Below are positions 33,089 to 36,577 of a stretch of 36,577 bases of DNA, piece after piece. Within the stretch, counting starts at the first letter, position 1. Each line of letters begins with the position of its first letter. Origin of the DNA: Hysterium pulicare CBS 123377. Taxonomy: Eukaryota; Ascomycota; Dothideomycetes; Hysteriales; Hysteriaceae. Location of the stretch: contig AJFK01000762.1 in NCBI GenBank assembly GCA_000467715.1, forward strand, positions 1 to 36,577, given 5' to 3'. The position numbers were made by a program, and so were the translations under genes. The notes below the pieces were generated by a model, which saw nothing but the letters and a program-made list of their open reading frames with translations, was not told the origin of the DNA and did no database searches.

Positions 33089-33300
33089 ATACAGATGGCA
33101 CAACGACAATGATTTGAAGTGTCCATGTCGAGCATCGGCCTCCTGCTCTGAAGTTGAGGAGTGTGGTTGTTCCGGAGAAGGGAGAAGCAAGTCGCGCATG
33201 TCGAACTGACTCGCGATGGAGAAGAAATGCCGGTCAGTTTTGAGAGAGACATGTCAAGTAGGGAAGGAGCGAAACTACGGGACAGGCTTCAAGAAAGAGG

Positions 33301-33324
33301 GTGTAGGTGTGTAGGTGTGTAGGT
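33301..33324 (+). repeat. 8-bp tandem repeat, three units
   Basis: Three perfect head-to-tail copies of GTGTAGGT followed by GTGTAC. A simple-sequence microsatellite-like tract. Confidence 0.8.
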
Positions 33325-33419
33325 GTACATCTGTGAGCGTCGCTCGTTGGACCACCTAGGTACACAAAGCTTGACTTTCTCCGCTGTTGGGGGATGACGT
33401 CACCCAAGTCGGTGGGTAG

Positions 33420-33445
33420 AAGGATTCGGCAAGGCTCAACCACAG
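33420..33445 (-). repeat. Promoter-like dispersed repeat, copy 6 (weak)
   Basis: Minus-strand GTGGTTGAGCCTTGCCGAAT followed by CCTTC resembles the start-site-like half of the other copies with several changes. The TATA-like half is missing. It is the weakest copy. Confidence 0.35.
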
Positions 33446-33696
33446 ACGGTATCTACCCTCCTACGTGTTGTTGCACTGCGTAAATCTGATGGCAACAACA
33501 AGTCTAAACTTCTTCATAAAGTTGTATCTAGAGAAAGAATTCTAATTCATGAAGTCGCATCTGGCCGAAGGCCTGTCGAACCGTACATTCCAGCCCACCC
33601 TGCAAAAAGAATAGAAAGAATGACATGCAGTTCCGTTGCTTCATGGTGCACGCTGCAGTGCATGGGCGGAATGCCGTACTACTCCACCTGCTACTC

Positions 33697-34437
33697 TCAC
33701 TGCTTCCACTGTTTCTTGTGTGCTGGACAGCAAGAGTAGGGTCCGATACTGCCAGGTACTGCTCTGCGGGTGCGCCTGCATCGACTGCCGTTGTGGCATA
33801 CCCCCAGACACGTCTCCCAAACCTCGTTCTCCTCCGCCATGCCCTCTCCACCATCTTCCCTCCCAACGTCCTGCATCTCTACATCCTGAAGATTGGTTGG
33901 CCCGGAGTCGTCCTGTATGGATGCTTCTCTGCTATCATCATCGCCCTGATCTCCGTGTCGCTGCTTCAAATCATTTCCTTCTGCCATAGACACTGTGCCA
34001 TCGTCCATGTCAGTGACGTCTTGAACCTCGGACTCCGTCAGCTCGATTGCGTTGTCAATATCTCCTTGTCCGGGTTGCTGAGTGATGCGTCCGCGGGTGA
34101 ACAAAGCCGGCGATAACCTCAAGTTGATCCATACGGTGCGGATCTGTGCGATAAAGGGTTGGCCCAGATTGCGCAAGAGACGGTCGATACCATAACTTCT
34201 GTTGAGCTCTTGCTGTGGGGATTCTGTGATTAGAAGTCTCTCCGGCGTCGGCCCTTCAACTCTCCGGCCTAGGAGATCGAAAGCTTGTTGGATGATCGCA
34301 CCAACTAGGTCAGGCATTTCCGCAGATTCTTCGCGAAGGATGATAATCATCTGGTTTCGCAGATCCGGAAAACATACGAGCGTCAGGCCGACGCCAAGCC
34401 TTGATTGGACCGTCCGTGGGCTCTCTGATGAAGACAT
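33697..34437 (-). CDS. Acidic protein with C-terminal Cys/His module
   Basis: Intact single-exon frame of 246 residues from ATG 34437 (MSSSESPRTVQSRLGVGLTL). Residues 1-125 look folded (MIIILREESAEMPDLVGAII, then GIDRLLRNLGQPFIAQIRTV). Residues 130-205 are strongly acidic and Gln/Asp/Glu-rich, probably disordered. The C-terminus carries Cys210-Leu-Gly-x4-Gly-x-Arg-Cys220, then Cys237-x2-His240-x3-Trp244, matching the module at the N-terminus of the protein at 25970-26557. Nothing else links the two proteins in sequence. A TATA box (TATAAA) lies about 70 bases upstream. The gene is divergent from the PKS relic. Function unknown. The acidic stretch plus a possible zinc module would fit a nuclear protein, but that is a guess. 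Confidence 0.75.
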   Translation of the reverse strand: MSSSESPRTVQSRLGVGLTLVCFPDLRNQMIIILREESAEMPDLVGAIIQQAFDLLGRRVEGPTPERLLITESPQQELNRSYGIDRLLRNLGQPFIAQIRTVWINLRLSPALFTRGRITQQPGQGDIDNAIELTESEVQDVTDMDDGTVSMAEGNDLKQRHGDQGDDDSREASIQDDSGPTNLQDVEMQDVGREDGGEGMAEENEVWETCLGVCHNGSRCRRTRRAVPGSIGPYSCCPAHKKQWKQ

Positions 34438-34504
34438 AGTTGTTATGTTGGCAGTGAGCACTGTCTGGTGTTAGTGGTGCGTTGAACCAAGGAGTGGGAT
34501 AGAC

Positions 34505-34510
34505 TTTATA
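34505..34510 (-). promoter_or_regulatory. TATA box of the 33697-34437 gene
   Basis: Minus-strand TATAAA in the context GCTATAAAGTC, about 70 bases upstream of ATG 34437. It is followed by a C/A-rich leader with CACCACTAACACC. Position and context fit a fungal core promoter. Confidence 0.5.
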
Positions 34511-34689
34511 GCGACTCATATGATAGCCAGGAAGCCTCCTACGACTTCTGGTTGCTTCCCGGCCAATCGCAGTCAGTTTCCATGATAGAAACATCTACAT
34601 GTCACCGTGTCTCAGTGATCAAAGCCACAAGGAAAAGTTTGCGAGACAAGCTCCAGAATGTTTGTATACCGACACGAACGACAATCTGC

Positions 34690-36385
34690 AACAAAGGAGT
34701 CCTTTGTCCATGGGACGACTGAGCGACTCGTTGCTGAGGTCAAGGCACGTGATAGTCACCTGTCCTCATTGCGACGAGTGCACAGATTCTGGAAGACCTT
34801 CCAGCACGCCATTACTTGATTCTTGGAGGGTTGGAGAAGGCGATGCTATCTGACATTGGATCGGACGATCTCAAAGCCTTCAGGAAGTCCTCACTTCATC
34901 GAATAGCATACTATGGGCAAGCTGCACCAATCCATGATCCGCTGCTAAGCCTTCGCTGTACTGGGCTATGCCTGAAGTTTTCAGAACCTGCCGGAGGGAA
35001 GACCTCAACATATTAGTTGCTACAGTACTTCTCGAGAAGCCTACGTGTAACCTAGTCAGTAAAGCCGCCTCACAAATTGCCAAGGTGTTTACAGCCTTCC
35101 AGCATGGCATCATGGCTGGTTCCGTAGAGCCAGAGTAAGGAGACTCATCAGGTCGACTTTGCGTCAATCGCTCGACTCAAGTGAAATACTTTGACGATCA
35201 TCTATCCGCTCGGACTCAGAAGGAGTCATGATCCAAGAATTCAACAAAGGCATGCGCACCAAGCCCATTTAATGTCCCAGGACTTCTTTACACTTTACAA
35301 TGTGAAAACGACGAGAGTATCTACGAATTTGGAGCTACGTCAAGTTGAAGTAAAGCCCAGGGAAACAGGGTTAACTACGAAGAATGCCTGATCCTACTCG
35401 AACAAGTCAACACCGATAAGCTAGGTATTGAATGCCCTAGCTACGCACATAGAATAGGTTCCGCAGTCGCCAGCGAGTATGACAAAGTTGGCGACCGCGA
35501 GGCTCTTGGATCCTTGGAGTCGTATAGAAGCTCTGTCAGCGTTTGAGGTGTCACATCAACGAAATCCGGGACACTCTGTCTTTCGTAGACGCTGCAGATA
35601 TTCCAACCGCGTTTTGCACCGCCCATCACAGTCTCATAAACGTCGCATGCCTCCGGAATAATAATTCAGTGTTGATACATGCTGCGGCCGCTGGCGCAGG
35701 ACAAGCTACAATTCAACTTGCGCAGCATATTGGCGCGGAGATTTTCGCAACCATTGATGTGTCAAGAAAAAGAATTTCCTCGTGGAACAATACGCGATGC
35801 CAAAGGATCACATATTCTTTGGCAGGTATTCTTCCTTTGCCAACGAAATCAAATGCAGGACCCAAGGTCGAGGTGTGGTCGTTATCCTGAACTCTCTCTC
35901 TGGGAAGTTGCTCAACGCTTCTTGGGAACTGATAGCCAATTTCGGGCGATTCATTGAAATCGGAAACAGAGACATAAACTCTAGGGACACCTTCCGATGC
36001 ACCCCTCCATTAGAAACGCCATATTCAATGGCGTAGACCTGGCGACTATTGTGGAAAACTAGGATCAGAAAGACAAGAAGTGTTTGCGAGAGGTCTTTGA
36101 CCCGGCGGAAAGGGCATGTTCTGCGCTTCGTACCCTTTCCAGCCGTGTCCGATAGATCAGGCTGAGCAGGCATTGCGAATCCTTCAGAGCGGAAGGATTA
36201 GCGGTAAGATCGTCTTGGAGGTTAGTGAAGAGGCTGTTTTTCTGCTCTAAGAAGGCCCAGATTTCTCGGTACCGCTTTCGACGAACGATATATATGTGAT
36301 TACTGGTGGTCTTTGGAGGAATGGGTCGCCAAATCGCTACATGGATGGTCGGGTGAGGTGTAACCCATATCATGGTTCTCTCGAG
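34690..36385 (+). pseudogene. Highly reducing polyketide synthase relic (linker, ER, KR)
   Basis: Fragment of an iterative type I highly reducing PKS. On the plus strand: a pre-ER linker (ESFVHGTTERLVAEVKARDS near 34700, LSDIGSDDLKAFRK near 34850, SKAASQIAKVFTAFQHG near 35080), then the enoylreductase with VEVKPRETG, LGIECPSYAHRIGSAVASEY (about 35430-35480), FVDAADIPTAFCTAHHSLIN, the nucleotide-binding run LIHAAAAGAGQATIQLAQHI (about 35670-35735), VVILNSLSGKLLNASWELIA and FGRFIEIGNRDI (to about 35970). A ketoreductase start VITGGL followed after a one-base shift by GGMGRQIATWMVG lies near 36297-36340. There are many frameshifts and stops. KS, AT and DH domains are absent upstream, and the KR is cut off close to the right AT-rich block. 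No product can be inferred. Confidence 0.9.
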
Positions 36386-36439
36386 GAGTAGTCTCGGAAC
36401 CAGAGAAGAAAAGCGCCGAGTTATAGCTAACGTAGAAGC

Positions 36440-36577
36440 GAAAGGTGTGAACGTTTAATATAGTGTTTCTAACATATAATAAATACTATTTTCTTAAGAG
36501 TAGTTATTATTTTATTAAGTTTATTTTAATTATATTAGTAATTATATAAGCTTTACTATATAATTTCTTCTATTATT
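36440..36577. other. AT-rich block at right edge
   Basis: From about 36450 the sequence is nearly pure A/T to the window end, like the left edge and the block at 11700-12000. It begins some 60 bases after the last recognisable PKS codons and probably marks the border of a RIP-degraded region. Confidence 0.7.

Larger units (their letters stand above)
33089..33696. other. Intergenic region with short repeats
   Basis: Lies between the 32309 ORF and the convergent gene ending at 33697. It holds three units of the 8-mer GTGTAGGT at 33301-33324 and repeat copy 6. No gene is recognised. Confidence 0.4.

Noticed and set aside
33625-34116. 163-codon plus-strand open frame
   Set aside because: Antisense to the acidic part of the gene at 33697-34437; Leu-rich only because the other strand is Asp/Glu/Gln-rich.
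34438-34461. Upstream GTG as start of the 33697-34437 gene
   Set aside because: The frame is open 8 codons further, but the first codon is GTG. The first ATG is at 34437 and nuclear fungal genes start at ATG.
1-36577. Reassigned stop codon to explain in-frame TAG/TAA/TGA in many frames
   Set aside because: All three stops occur, several relics also have frameshifts and deletions, and the intact genes have none internally, so pseudogenes explain the data better.

Overview
The window looks like nuclear DNA of a filamentous ascomycete (Pezizomycotina). Pointers are very short introns with GTAAGT/GTACGT donors and TAG/CAG acceptors (intact genes at 16863-18276 and 20308-21877), a remnant of a highly reducing polyketide synthase, a remnant of saccharopine reductase (fungal alpha-aminoadipate lysine route), and blocks of near-pure A/T as left by repeat-induced point mutation. 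The A/T blocks lie at both window edges (about 1-175 and 36450-36577) and at 11700-12000, so the sequence is a GC-normal island enclosed by AT-rich DNA. No tRNA, rRNA or CRISPR array was found by eye.

Intact genes are few and all on the minus strand: a fungal protein of unknown function with two introns (16863-18276), a RING-like zinc protein with three introns (20308-21877), a membrane protein with a possible optional in-frame intron (24437-25396), and two proteins that share one small Cys/His module (25970-26557 and 33697-34437).

Much of the rest is a gene graveyard. Left part: relics of asparaginyl-tRNA synthetase (+, 5000-6115), a phytanoyl-CoA dioxygenase-like protein (-, 6445-7150), dipeptidyl peptidase III (-, 7290-9180) and an ABC-F ATPase (-, 9654-10290). 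Right part: saccharopine reductase (-, 27680-28180), glutamate decarboxylase (+, 29140-29600), a possible EgtD-like methyltransferase scrap, a near-intact ORF with two TAG codons (+, 32309-33088) and the MT/KR linker, ER and KR parts of a highly reducing PKS (+, 34690-36385) that runs into the right AT block. Several further frames read like protein but were not identified. Decay is by point nonsense and small indels at normal GC content, so it looks like loss of selection on ordinary gene copies rather than heavy RIP.

A dispersed repeat of about 60 bp occurs six times (three fuller copies, three partial). It looks like a core promoter (A/T-rich TATA-like stretch, then a conserved start-site-like segment) and points one way in the left and middle copies and the other way in the right copies. 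No pathway can be built from the window. The most useful leads are the shared Cys/His module, the promoter-like repeat, the optional intron that would remove a membrane segment, and the clustering of primary-metabolism relics. All family assignments were made by reading translations, without database searches.
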